DNA of 64,000 bases. It comes from Chrysoporthe austroafricana. Taxonomy: Eukaryota; Ascomycota; Sordariomycetes; Diaporthales; Cryphonectriaceae. Below the pieces are notes generated by a model. The model did no database searches and was not told the DNA's origin. It saw only the letters and a list, made by a program, of their open reading frames with translations. Position 1 is the stretch's first letter, and each line of letters begins with the position of its first letter. The translations under genes and the position numbers were made by a program. Below, piece after piece: positions 1-10,150 of this stretch. Location: assembly GCA_001051155.2 (NCBI GenBank), contig JYIP02000011.1, positions 620,001-684,000 of the forward strand, read 5' to 3'.

Positions 1-311
1 CAAATCACCTACCCCACTTTATCTTCTCGCTGAAGATTCGGGCATACTGGCGGGACACTTGCGGGCACTTAGCATCTCGCTAGCGTCCTCAGCCGCAAAC
101 CCAGCCTCGCCGACATCATGAACGCCCGGCAATGAGCAGGGCTATAGCCTCGCGATCACTGCCTCGATCACGACACTGCCACCCATGGTCTCTCGGGTCG
201 TCCTAGGAAGGCTGGCGAGCTCATCGACGTCGAGCACCCCGCGGCAACCTTTCCCGTCGCAGGCCGGCTCCATTTCTGCCTCTATACGTCTATTCAGATC
301 AAGTCGCTACA
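1..311. other. no gene recognised
   Basis: GC-rich sequence before the kinase gene. I see no convincing reading frame; it probably holds the kinase 3' UTR, since the kinase reads leftward. Confidence 0.4.
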
Positions 312-2081
312 CTACGCAGGCGGTGGTGAGAGCAGGGACCCGCTCCCTGAAAGCCTCGTAAGCACCTCTTCTTCCCCCCGCCCCGCGCTCGCGCTAAGCG
401 CGTCAGACCTCCGTATCTTGCTCCTCGACAGGGACGGCAGCAGCGCGTCTGAGCCCCGCGCCCTCTTCTTATTCTCCCCTTTCGAGCCGGACGGAGACAT
501 ACCGCCCGAGCGTCGCAGCCTCGCCGCCGCAGCCGTACTGCTGCCCGGCTCGTGCCCAGAGGAGCTGCCGCTGCTGGCGCTGCTGGTGCTGCTGGACGTA
601 GCCGCGGAGGCGGGTGATGTCCCTGCCCCAGCCAGCTCCCAGACTGGATATGCCAGGGCCTCTTCGGCCGTCGGCCGGGCGGCGGGATCCCACGCTAGCA
701 TAGAGCGCAGGAGGTCGCCCAGGCCGTCGGGCATGCGGCCGCGCAGGCCGGCGAGGTGGTCGAGGACCCGGCTGTGGTTGTCGGGGCTAGCCACGGGCTG
801 GTTACAGCTGGGGCGCCGACCGAAAGTGGCCAGCAGCGAGAGCGCCAGGCTGAAGATGTCGATAGCGCTAGTATAGCCCTCGGGGCGGCCCACCTCGGGC
901 GCCGTAAAGCCGCGGGGCCCCAATGCCGCTTGGTAGCCCCGGGTGCCGACCTTGGACTTGCCGTAGTCGCAGATGGCCGCCCGCGGGGGCTCGAGCGAGA
1001 ATACTAGCAGGTTCCGCGGGCTGATATCCCTGTGCATGATGCCCATCGCGTGCAGGTTCTGCAGCCCTTCCAGTACCTGCCGGAAAAGCGCCAGCCGCGT
1101 CGCTAGCGCTACCTCGCCCCACGCCGTCGTATCGAACGCTAGCGGCGCGTACGGCATAATCATATATACCGTTTCCAGGGCCGATTGGAAGCACGGCGGC
1201 GACCGGCCGTGCTCGCACCACGACGATAGGAGTGGTACTAGTCCAACCGTCTGCGCGGGGATCCGTATCGCAATCCTGATTTCGTTATTCATTAGGTCCG
1301 CGTCGCGATCGTAGCAATGGATCGTCTTGCACGCTACTATATCGCCGGACCACCTGTCTACGCCGACCATAACGATGCCGAAGGCGCCTCTCGATACCGT
1401 ATGGTGAAGGATAACGTCCCTCATGCGCAGCTGCTCGCACGTCGGCAGCGCGCTAAGGCGGGTGTACCTTTGCCCTTGCCCCTGCCCTTGCTCCTGCCCG
1501 TAGTCGGGCTCGACATTCCAGTGCTGGTACCACTGTCGCATATAGGTGCTGCGGCGGGCTGTGTATGCCCTGACGTCTTCGACAGAGAATTCGAGTACGA
1601 AATCGAGCGGGCCGATACGAAGATGGTTGATTTTCATATGAAGGACGTGCTGTTCCAGGAATTGCAGCTTAGTATCTATATTGCTGTCGGCTTGCAGGTA
1701 TATAATCGAGTGAGACCTGCTCGTATTTTGTAGCATAAGGACGCCAGACTGTGGGTGAATGAAGATCTGGCAAACTTTAGTTTCCGGAAGCTGGCGTGAC
1801 CTGGACGAGCAGATGGGCAGGTCGATATCGATAGGTCCAGCACCTAGCTTCCCGACCGCCCAGCTGCCATCTCGCTCGGAGCCAACTGTATCGAAGGAGA
1901 GAACAAGCTGGTATTTTGACTGCGTAGATCGGTCGTCAGACGTTGCTGTTGCGGCGGCAGGGTTGAGCCGCACGCTGGGAAGGCTAGCCAATGAGCCGCA
2001 ATGCTTCTCCACAAGGGATGCTAGGCACTTTTGCGCTACGGCGTTTTCAGGCGTCAGCGTTGCGAAAACTGATACGGACAT
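312..2081 (-). CDS. Ser/Thr protein kinase with FHA-like N-terminus
   Basis: Single-exon protein of about 589 residues. The open frame runs up to a TTG at 2126, but the first ATG is at 2081 and I take that as the start. Residues about 60-130 (WAVGKLGAGPIDIDLP, then VLMLQNTS) resemble an FHA-type phosphopeptide-binding fold; this is inferred from pattern only. The kinase domain covers about 225-485: glycine loop SRGAFGIV, VACK lysine near 252, catalytic HRDISPRN near 351-358, DYG in place of DFG near 372, and TAPE near 393. All core catalytic residues are present, so it may be active. A short Gln-Gly repeat precedes the kinase domain. The last 100 residues are Ser-rich and basic (KKRAR, KIRR), suggesting nuclear targeting. 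It is divergent from the gene at 2366, with 284 bp between the two starts. Its substrate is unknown. Confidence 0.8.
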   Translation of the reverse strand: MSVSVFATLTPENAVAQKCLASLVEKHCGSLASLPSVRLNPAAATATSDDRSTQSKYQLVLSFDTVGSERDGSWAVGKLGAGPIDIDLPICSSRSRQLPETKVCQIFIHPQSGVLMLQNTSRSHSIIYLQADSNIDTKLQFLEQHVLHMKINHLRIGPLDFVLEFSVEDVRAYTARRSTYMRQWYQHWNVEPDYGQEQGQGQGQRYTRLSALPTCEQLRMRDVILHHTVSRGAFGIVMVGVDRWSGDIVACKTIHCYDRDADLMNNEIRIAIRIPAQTVGLVPLLSSWCEHGRSPPCFQSALETVYMIMPYAPLAFDTTAWGEVALATRLALFRQVLEGLQNLHAMGIMHRDISPRNLLVFSLEPPRAAICDYGKSKVGTRGYQAALGPRGFTAPEVGRPEGYTSAIDIFSLALSLLATFGRRPSCNQPVASPDNHSRVLDHLAGLRGRMPDGLGDLLRSMLAWDPAARPTAEEALAYPVWELAGAGTSPASAATSSSTSSASSGSSSGHEPGSSTAAAARLRRSGGMSPSGSKGENKKRARGSDALLPSLSRSKIRRSDALSASAGRGEEEVLTRLSGSGSLLSPPPA

Positions 2082-2365
2082 GACGGCAACGACGACGGTG
2101 ACGGTAACAATACGTCTAACGAGCAAGCAACTCTGATCACATTCAACCGAATCGTCGGCGGGGCCCGAATAGCATCCCTAGCAGCAGGACTGATCATCCC
2201 CGTCGCTGCTAGCAAAAAAAGGGGGCTGGGGATCCACCTGCATAGCTTGGAGAGGGGTAACAACAATGGTCTGACCAGGCGGCAACATTATCATCACTAT
2301 CATCATCATCGCGTATCGGCAGCAACACGTACTACAACACAGTCCCGTCCTTGCATCCCATTACC
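2082..2365. promoter_or_regulatory. shared divergent promoter region
   Basis: The 284 bp between two head-to-head ATGs must hold both promoters. It contains an A7 run with a following G5 run near 2214-2225 and a TATCATCAC/ATCATC microsatellite at about 2288-2311. No clear TATA box was found. Co-regulation of the two genes is inference. Confidence 0.4.
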
Positions 2366-3688
2366 ATGCCGGTCTGTTCGCCCCGGCGTCCCGACGAGTC
2401 GACGGAAGCCTATTTCGAGAGGTTCAAGATTGCCCGAGATATATGGCGCCGGGAGTTTGTTGACAACTACTACCGCCAGAAAGAATCAGGAACGTGGTCT
2501 CCGAACAGCGATGGCTTCACCCAGGACGAGATCGCACACCATGTCGAGCTCGTCGAACAAGCTATCCTTATTGACGCAGGGCAGGCATCCCGTGAGGACT
2601 TTACCGTCCGCAGAGAATGGCCCCCTGTCCCGTTACCTCCTCCTGGCAAGTCCCTGAGCGAGATTAGCGATTTACCAGAGCCTCGGCCGTATTGGTCACC
2701 AACACCCCCCCCGCCCTGGTACCAATCCGAACTCTCCTCCTTAGAAGAGCCCGCCGCACAGGAAGAGAGGACGAGGACAATAATGACGAGGAGGACGAGG
2801 ACAAAGACGCGCACGAGAAGCTCAGAGACGGCACAGGCGGGACCGAGCACATTATCGCGCCGCGGCCGCCACCGGAGGAAAAGAGGCCGTGAGGAGGACG
2901 AGGACGAGCGTGACGAGGAGCAGCTCCCCGACGGGCCGCACACCGCCAAAAGGAAGAGGACAGATATACGCGCGCAGCCGCCTGTGACGTCCGGCAGCAA
3001 AAAGAGACGGGCGCCCGGTGATGAGGTGGAGGATGGCCATGAGGCCCATGAGGCGCGGCCAGGACGCGAAGAGGCGGGGCCCAAGAGGAGGAGGACTGAC
3101 GAGGGCGTAACAGCAACAAAAACAACAAGAACAAGAACGACAACGAACAGGGCCACTGCTTGCCCGGGAAGTCGTCGACGCAGCAGCACAAGACGGGCTG
3201 CCCCCCGGGTGGGTTCCGCCACCGCCGCCGCCCGCGGGGAGAGCCCACAGAGCATCCAGGCTGCTGCTGTTCCTTTGTCGTCCTCCTCATCCTCTCGCGT
3301 TACCCGCGCACGGCGCCGCCAGCTCTCGGGCGAGGACGCCCAGCTGTTCCAGCTCGGGCGGCGCGGCGAGCCCCGCCTGCAGGAGAAGGCGGTCCGCTGG
3401 AAAGCTCCAAAGGCTGCCGCCGGCGCCGCCGCCGACAGGTCGAGGCGGCGGCCTGCCAACACCAGGGCTGAGGCTGGTGGCGATGCTACTAATACGACTA
3501 TCGGTAGCAAGGCCAGGAAGAGCACCAAGTCCAAGGCAGGCTCTAATACTAGGGTCGAGGCTGGTGGCGATGCTACCAACACGATTATCGGCAGTAAGGC
3601 CAGGGCCATCACCAAGTCCAAGGCCGCCACCAGTCACGCTACAGCCGGCGCCAGTGCTGCGGGAAGACGTCGGCCTAGGGCAAGGTAG
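2366..3688 (+). CDS. basic, disordered protein of unknown function
   Basis: Single-exon frame of 440 residues. The frame is open from a TTG at 2351; the first ATG is at 2366. Residues 1-90 look folded (AYFERFKIARDIWRREFV, then an acidic helix), followed by a proline-rich linker (PPPGK, PTPPPPWY). From about residue 130 it is dominated by Arg, Lys, Glu, Ser and Thr, with several nuclear-localisation-like clusters (RRRGR-type, KRKR, KKRR). The C-terminus contains a 29-residue unit repeated twice (AGGDATNT core). I recognise no domain. It could be a DNA- or RNA-associated nuclear protein, but this rests on composition only. It is divergent from the kinase, and its stop lies 46 bp before a hairpin-repeat array that may be its 3' UTR. 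Confidence 0.6.
   Translation: MPVCSPRRPDESTEAYFERFKIARDIWRREFVDNYYRQKESGTWSPNSDGFTQDEIAHHVELVEQAILIDAGQASREDFTVRREWPPVPLPPPGKSLSEISDLPEPRPYWSPTPPPPWYQSELSSLEEPAAQEERTRTIMTRRTRTKTRTRSSETAQAGPSTLSRRGRHRRKRGREEDEDERDEEQLPDGPHTAKRKRTDIRAQPPVTSGSKKRRAPGDEVEDGHEAHEARPGREEAGPKRRRTDEGVTATKTTRTRTTTNRATACPGSRRRSSTRRAAPRVGSATAAARGESPQSIQAAAVPLSSSSSSRVTRARRRQLSGEDAQLFQLGRRGEPRLQEKAVRWKAPKAAAGAAADRSRRRPANTRAEAGGDATNTTIGSKARKSTKSKAGSNTRVEAGGDATNTIIGSKARAITKSKAATSHATAGASAAGRRRPRAR
3464..3630 (+). repeat. 87-bp direct duplication inside the basic protein gene
   Basis: The sequence starting AGGGCTGAGGCTGGTGGCGA at 3464 recurs with changes from 3551. The 87-bp offset is a multiple of three, so each copy encodes 29 residues and the frame is preserved. 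Confidence 0.75.
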
Positions 3689-3734
3689 GTGGAGCAGGAA
3701 GCTGGCTCTTATATGAGGTCTACATCTACACATA

Positions 3735-4216
3735 CCGGTTCGTCCTGACAGGTCCGGGTGCAGCCGGCAGCAGTTTTTATGCTTTACAGGTCGGGCCTCT
3801 CCTCGAGGCGAGGGGCAAAAGACAAAAAGGCAACGAGTCACGGGCGAGGGTGGCGTGTGCTGGTTATCCTGACAGGGTCGGGTGCAGCCAGTGACATTCT
3901 CTCGTTCTCTCCCCTCCGGTACAGGTAGTGTTCGGAAGGGGCGAGGTGGCAGACAGAAACAAGGCAGCGTGTACCGGTTATCCTGACAGGGTCGGGTGCA
4001 GCCGGCGATGGGCCTTGCGGGCTGGGCGGTCGACCCTCTCCTCTTTCTCTCTCCAGTCCGCAACGGACAAGCTGCGTGTGCTGGCTATCCTGACAGGGTC
4101 GGGTGCAGCCAGTAATGTTTCGACTTGTCGCTGCGGGCAGGAAGGGGAAAAGGCCGGGGTAACTTAGTCTTGAGATCTCGTGTACCGGTTATCCTGACAG
4201 GGTCGGGTGCAGCCGG
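3735..4216 (+). repeat. array of five ~32-nt hairpin repeats with conserved loop
   Basis: Copies begin at 3735, 3860, 3974, 4081 and 4185, so spacing shrinks from 125 to 114, 107 and 104 bp. Each has an outer arm CYGGYT pairing with AGCCRG. In copies 2-5 there is also an inner arm CCTGAC pairing with GTCGGG around a loop AGG. Copies 3 and 5 have CCGG/CCGG while copies 2 and 4 have CTGG/CCAG, so the two sides of the stem change together. Copy 4 also has CT where the others have TT, turning a G-T wobble into a G-C pair. A GTGT sequence precedes copies 2-5. The spacers differ but share pyrimidine-rich tracts (CTCTCC type). The array starts 46 bp after the stop of the gene at 2366. It could be a structured 3' UTR, a small-RNA precursor or palindromic DNA. 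It is not a CRISPR array: this is a eukaryotic genome and there are no cas genes. Confidence 0.8.
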
Positions 4217-4710
4217 CGATGATATTCTCGGTTTCTCTTGTCTCCAGCTATCTCAATAGTTACAAGGGTCCGACCTTGGAGTCGAAGGGATAGCGCAGGG
4301 CATATGGTCCTGCTGGCGACCTACCTGTACGATAAAGCCGGCTCGTTGCAAGAGCCAGTCTCTATATATCGAGATGGTTTCGAACACAGCTCAGCCTCCA
4401 CCAATGGCGATACTACTCCTTACCTCTACGTCCTCCTGCTCTGCTCTTGCCGTTCTTCCCTAACCTATTTCCATATAGATAGAGGTAGCTAATCACTTGT
4501 TGCTTAATATATGCTAGAGCCATAAGCCAGGTGAGAGCTATACCCGAAGGTTCATCCCTGGGGTTGTTGGTGTGTAGAGCCGCACTTGCAAGCAGATGTG
4601 CAGCTGGAGTAGATGTGTAGCTGGAGAATCCGACTGGACCTACAAGTAGCTGATAATTTGGTTCGGGCCCTACCGAGTCTGGAGTGCGGACGATGCGCCC
4701 GCCCGCATGT
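4217..4710. other. no gene recognised
   Basis: About 500 bp without a supported frame. It contains a short direct repeat near 4590-4630 (a GATGTGTAGCTGGAG-like unit twice). Nothing else is evident. Confidence 0.35.
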
Positions 4711-5030
4711 TGTTATGGTAGCCGGGACCCAACATCCGCGGCAAAGAAACTCCCTTATGTAAGGAACCAAAGATTACGTGAGAGAGGGTTAGGGGTTGCT
4801 CACCCGAGCTCAGTGAGCAGCGCTGAGTCCCGACGAGCCTCAATGGGCAACAGTGAGCACAGGACTGAAAAGCTGGATATATAAGATTGGACATTTCCTA
4901 GATTTCACAGTTGCTCTTCAGTCGTCAATCTAAGTATTAGTTTCCTTATAACTAGTATCCAATACGGATATTGGACACTTGCATTCAGATAATTGTTGTA
5001 TTTCCGTATACTGCAATCCGGATTTTGGAC
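4711..5030 (+). repeat. degraded LTR copy of the Copia-like family (A1)
   Basis: It matches the solo LTRs at 17997, 23281 and 35372 through blocks CCAACATCCGCGGCAA, GACTGAA(A/G)AGCTGGATATA with TATAAGATTGGA, and GTTGCTCTTCAGTCGTCAAT. The TATATAAG box before the conserved CTCTTCAGTCGTC block looks like the LTR promoter. The 3' end diverges after about 5020 and no target-site duplication was seen. Confidence 0.65.
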
Positions 5031-5406
5031 AGAAAGGAGTATTGCTTTATATTGGATTATAGTATCGTTTCGTTGTCTGGAAGGGTCGAAGGAGGGGTAC
5101 AGCTTATATATCTATATCTATATATATATATATCAGACACTCTGGTTAGATCTCGAAAGATAGCGCGGACGTTGAATCAGGACAAAAGCTAAATCTAAAC
5201 TCTGTATTTGCAACGATACCGATATTATTTTTGTTGTTGCTATTACTGGCCCGGGTAAGTGATAGAAGGGAGAAAAGAGGGCCCACGAGCATAAGACGGC
5301 GCAAACTGAAGAAAGGCAAAACACGCTCAAAAAGCTAAAGTAAAAAAGTATTGGGCCGAAAAAATGCTTTCTCAAAAAAAACCCCCTCGGGGTCGGTCTC
5401 TTTGAT

Positions 5407-5944
5407 TTATCGACTGATTCTACCATCGCAACATTCCGTCTTCAGGTCGACCAACCCCAACTCCCTGAAGTAGTTGCACGCGCCGCAGCCCAGCTCTTCC
5501 ATACCCGGCACTATGAAGCACCCACGAAACATCCCACGATCATGCCACTCTTCCTTGCAGTCCCGACACGTCTGTACTGTAGTGCCCCGGCTCTGGATAA
5601 GCGCTGCCCGAACACCAGCCTCCTCTTCAAGGAGCCTATGAACCCTGCCATTGAGGCTACCGTCCACGTCGATATACACGGCCAGGTTCCGGGCAGGAAC
5701 TATGTCGAGCAGCCGGAGGATGATCTCCTGTCATATCTCGTCAGTATGCCGTGCGCCTTACGGCTCATGATGAGGGGAAGGGAGGTGGGCTACTTACATT
5801 GTCGGCCCAGGCTTTCTTGAGATAGGCGATGATGACAGGGTCGCCGTAGTAGAAGGTCCACCGCTCATAAAGCGGGTTGACTCGGGCCTGATCGGGGTCC
5901 TTTTCGGCGAACTTGATGCGGGGAAGGTGGACGACAGACTCCAT
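5407..5944 (-). CDS. small cysteine-motif protein (DUF3716-like), two exons
   Basis: Exon 1 is 5944-5798 (49 codons from an ATG). The intron is 5797-5728 (GTAAGT donor, ACTGAC branch point, ACAG acceptor). Exon 2 is 5727-5407. The spliced product is 155 residues. Its C-terminal third has CRDCKEEW, then RGCFIVPG, then LGCGACNYF and a final TECC. This C-x2-C ... C ... C-x2-C spacing resembles the fungal DUF3716 putative zinc-binding domain; that assignment is from memory of the pattern. The N-terminal part (FAEKDPDQARVNPLYERW) is unremarkable and helical. The promoter side meets a tRNA-like relic near 5990-6040. Function unknown; the splice sites and uninterrupted frame suggest a functional gene. 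Confidence 0.7.
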
Positions 5945-7465
5945 CTTTTTTTTGTCCGTTAGGTCTGCTTTTTTTCTTACAAAATTAGCAGTCGAACCCA
6001 CGGCCTCGCCTTCGCAAACTGCCCGCCCTACCGACTACACCACCACACTCGTGGCGCCACACTTGTGGCCGGTGAAAACGGTTGAACGAAAGCTGTTCAT
6101 ATGTCTGAAGCGGTGTGGTGTGGCTAACAGCCCTTTTCAGCTGTCTGTATGTGTATTGGTATGTATATGGGCATGTATGTGAGTGTAGATAGGTATACAT
6201 AAGTGGTTGTGGGTATGAGCGGGCCTGGGTATATCGATGTATTTATACGGGCGGGTGTGCATGGTCGGGTCAAGCTCAATGGGATGATTACAGATATCAG
6301 TGATGATGATTTTTTCGAGGTTTGAAATAACCCTGGTACTTATATGCCAGCAGTCCGGCTTAGTGCCTCTTTTCATTTATGTCCGCTATGTCTCCCAATG
6401 TGATGCCTGATACCTCAAACCAAGCTTCGACCTTATGACGGGAGACTGATAGAATGGGGCAGATTTGGGGGCGACGGCGGATTTCAAAGGGGTCCCCCTT
6501 TGAATAGGGCGGAATCAGAGATTTCAGCCCAATAGTGGCCGTTATAGCTATGATAGTCTCATGATAGCTATAGGTGTTCTTGTCATGGTGATCCTGGTAT
6601 AAGGCTCTGTTATTTCGGGAAATATTTTGGCAACTTTCGCTAATCTTTCTGTTACTTGGCCAAAAGTTCTCTCAGATAGCTCTAGAAATTTTCTTGTCGT
6701 CTCTTCAGTGCGTAGTGTGGCCTCAGCAGTCTTCACAATATCCTCAATCGCCTTGTCGACAGGTTCCAGATATCCACAATTTGCTTCACTAGCCTCATAA
6801 CCCCCTCTCTGGGCTTCTCAGTGCCCTCTCTGACAATTGTAGCTTGCTTCTCTTCAGCCAGGATCCTCAGTATTTTTATTTCTCGCAGGACGATCGAAAT
6901 AAGTAAATGATCCATGATCGATATTGAACCAGTCTAGGTACTCGGCCCATAACGATACTGTGGTTGCCGTAATCTAACTAACGGTCGTATGCTTATAATT
7001 TCTTGAGTTTCTAATGCCTGTATTAGGCCTATGACTGGTTAAGTCGTGCGAAACGTCCATTAAGGCATACCCGTATCTCGAAAGCGTATTTAAATGATAT
7101 CCACGAATGGTATTTTGATGCAGCCTCGAGATTAGCCCGTTTTCAGAAATGGTCGCGAGGTGATATTGTCGCGAGCCGTCTAACGGTTCGTTAAGAGCGT
7201 TTCCGTATCGTGTTAAGCTTTTAAGGGTCGAGAACGATAGGGAGCAGTTGGTTATGAAGTTGCAAAAATGAGGAGTAGGAATAGGATGGATATTATTAGG
7301 TAACCGAGGAGTTGTAATGATAGGGGTCCCGATACATGCTAGCGCTGGGTATAGTGGATAAATAATATTTGTTGGTGATTGTGGGATGGGGTTATAGGCC
7401 CGGCTAATAGCAATGTTCCTTAGTGTCTTATCGTCTAGTATCATTCCCTTTCCCTCTCTTTCCTG
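5945..7465. other. no gene recognised; AT-rich debris
   Basis: Short frames only. 6130-6250 is a GTATGT/GGTATG-rich low-complexity stretch. Minus-strand frames at 6548-6915 (KIFPEITEPYTRI, LREIKILRILAEEKQ) look like pieces of one helical protein broken by frameshifts, possibly part of a retroelement, but I cannot assign them. Confidence 0.35.
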
Positions 7466-8026
7466 ATGATAAGTATTAAGAGCCTGGTTAACGAGCTGAT
7501 CCTCAAAGGGGCATATTACTACCCTGTATTTGCCAGAGATACTGTTAATATTCCAATGCTATGCCAAGAGGGCCTGAAGATCCGAAATCTTGAGCTGTAC
7601 GACCCTGAGACCGATGCCAAGAACTTCAACCTTCGCTTACGGATGGCTGAGAGAGCACTGTTGACAGCCCAGGCCAGCCAGACAGACAAGATCGTGAACC
7701 TGGCCAAGTGGCATTAGCGTTTAGGCCAAGTCAGCAAAGATACGGTCGTACGGACGCTGAAGCCGTGAATAGAATCTCTCTAGAGGTCCTAGTGGCCTAA
7801 CAACCAAGAGGCCTGGTCTGTGAGGCATACACTACATGATGGTTTTACGCCCCCCAAGGCTGCCGGCGAGGTCTGGCACTTTGACTGCTTCTCGATAGCC
7901 ATAGGAGAAGCACTAGCCGAAAGATACGGCATTACAGGCATAAAGGGTAAATACGCTTTTTGTCAGTACTCAAGCGTTTTTCACAAAGACCTCGGCCCAA
8001 GAACAGTCTTAAAGTATAGACCTTGA
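7466..8026 (+). other. two short frames, possible gene relic
   Basis: Frames at 7466-7717 (LNELILKGAYYYPVF-like start) and 7820-8026 (GEVWHFDCFSIAIGEALAER) run on the same strand about 100 bp apart and have protein-like composition. I recognise neither. They may be parts of one decayed mobile-element gene. Confidence 0.25.
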
Positions 8027-8104
8027 TATATATAAATCTTGAATATATATCTTTTTTAATTTTTTAGAATTACTAATATAAAAAATTATATTGAGCCAGA
8101 AATG

Positions 8105-8190
8105 CTGTCAGTACCTACACTGCCCTTGTTTAGCATAAACCTTTGACGTACCAAGTGCTTGTTTTACCGGAGTGCTTATTATACTAATCT
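8105..8190 (+). repeat. 3' fragment of the Copia-like LTR family
   Basis: It matches the last 85 bp of the other LTR copies: CTGCCCTTG, AGCATAAACCTTTGACGTACCA and GAGTGCT(C/T)ATTA. It is embedded in AT-rich sequence (8030-8320), and the upstream part of the LTR is missing. Confidence 0.55.
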
Positions 8191-8369
8191 TCTGGTTTGA
8201 ATAATATATTATAAATATTTAAATAATTCTCTACTATATATATAAATTTTAATACCAATTTCTCCTGGATTATAATAATATATTGAAAATAAGTAATTTA
8301 CATAAAAAAAAAAGGATGTCCGGAACGGGGGGGGGGCGGAAATACCTGTTTCGACTTAGTCGGGGCGTA

Positions 8370-10150
8370 ACGGCTCGGCTCGCTAAAGACTCAATGAAAA
8401 GAGCTGATTCCCAAGTTTCTCGAATGCTCTGGCCATAGCATCATACATCTTTCGACTCAACTTCTCAGGGCTGTAGTCGTCGTCGCTAATATCATTAACA
8501 GTTTTAGTATCGTAATACCCGTAAGAGGCTATATAATTACAGATCAGTCCGCGAAGCTCTTCAAAGCTATATCCTTCTTTGACGCCTGCTTATTTAGGGA
8601 GCATAATTTCCTTGGGTGAACAATAGATCCTTAACTCGAATCTTCAGGCTGAAGTCCTTTTTACTATCGGTAATCCCAGATAGCAACTGATTTGTTAGGA
8701 ACTGTCGGTAATGGGGTCCAATCATACGTTTCTGCAACTTGTCCGTACGTTTAATATACTCAGTAAGCGGCTCCCTATCCTTTCTTGCGAAATAAGACGG
8801 TGAAGTTAACAGCACGGTCTTGCGGCCTAGGAAATCTCTCGCGAAATGCCTGAACGAGCCGCGTCCAGTCTACCACCACTCTAAAGCTTCATCTCGTAGG
8901 CGGCTTCTGAAGGTAGCTCTCTTGATGACATCTCAATGTCATCGATACCACAAATGGATACGTGAGCAAGGACGAAGTCCAGGTAGTCCTCAGCTAAGTC
9001 TCGTCCCTGCCTAGCAAAGGTGATAGTCCAGTCTTTCATAGTAGGGAAGTCATGTGTTGAGCAAGGAATTCAATCTCTTAGGTAACTTTCTCATGAGCGC
9101 CTGGGAGTAAATAGGGGTTCCCGTGATCGTATGTGTTACTGTCTGGTGCTTTCGTTATTGTATTGTTATTACTTCTCCCCTGTTTTAAGTGATTTTTAAG
9201 ATTGATTGTCAGTTGACAGCTAGGGGGCTAGTAGGTAGTGATTTCTCCTTTCCTTATATTTTAAGGGTATCAGAAAGGGTTCGTGTTGTTATGCAGCAGG
9301 GAATGCAAAAGCGCCTTCGACACTAAGTAACAGCAATGACGGACAGAGCTCAATGACGATAACGCTCCGAGCCATAGCCGATGACAGTTATAACGCGAGC
9401 AATGACGCGCGCGATAATAGTTATTATTCCTAAAATGTTTTACTCCTTTTGTCCTTTATATGTCGTCTCTACTGGGGGCTCTGCTGTGTAATCGTGGGCA
9501 GAATGACAAAGTCCTTATTTGGTGCTGGAGCAAAATGACGGCTAGGGGATCATTTGGGGCCAGAATTCTCCAGGAATTGCGTCAGAATCAGCCCATAGGT
9601 TGCCCGAATAGTGATGACAGCCAGATGACTGAGATTTTGCTGCTGTCCTTGAGTACCTTGTATCGTAATTTCAGACGTAGTCTTAAAGTTTTGGGCGACT
9701 TTCGCGAGGGCATAAAAAGTTTCCCCCGATCCTTGTTTGTCCTTTTGTCAGACTTGGCCTAAGGTTTTCAGTCTGCCCTCGGTATCCTCGTTTATCCTCA
9801 AGGAGTCCTAAGCTAGCCTCGGTTGTCCTGATGCAATCGTCTTCGAGGCCCAGCCTGGCCTCGCCAGTCCTCAGTAGTCCTCCGGCAGGTGCCTTCTGTC
9901 CTCGGGCCGGATTCTCGGTCTGCTGCCAGCGATATCTTCAGCATTTATCTCCGCCATTCTCTGTTATCACATTCGCATGAGAGGAGGTGATTTGTGCAGC
10001 GTTTTCTCTTGTCCTGGTACTGTATTTTGCGTAGTCGCCCGGTGATGACAGTGGTTTTCCCCCTATGTCCGGGTCTTTCCTTAATATCCAATCGATAACA
10101 GAAATGTTGGTTTTCTTTTAGTATGCTTCTCATATTGGTTAAGCCATCAT
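8370..10150 (-). mobile_element. decayed LTR-retrotransposon gag-like relic
   Basis: Minus-strand fragments include KDREPLTEYIKRTDKLQKRM followed by HYRQFLTNQLLSGI (8594-8815), which fits a capsid-type gag region. Adjacent frames toward 10130 end in a Cys/His-containing basic segment. The frame is broken many times. A TCCTC-rich stretch lies at 9770-9920. No intact pol follows, so this is a fragment. The assignment rests on gag-like composition and is tentative. Confidence 0.4.

Noticed and set aside
2470..3630. 386-codon frame on the minus strand
   Set aside because: Antisense shadow of the GC-rich gene at 2366-3688; composition is Leu/Val/Ser low-complexity.
3287..4063. 258-codon minus-strand frame with repeated GCTRPCQDN
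   Set aside because: The repeated peptide is just the hairpin repeat read as codons. The frame crosses the end of the real gene and has no other protein features.
3735..4216. CRISPR array
   Set aside because: Repeat and spacer layout looks superficially similar, but the genome is eukaryotic, spacing is irregular, spacers share composition and there are no cas genes.
5984..6060. tRNA on the minus strand
   Set aside because: A-box-like and B-box-like sequences are present, but the T stem does not pair and the B box has a mismatch; too degraded to call.
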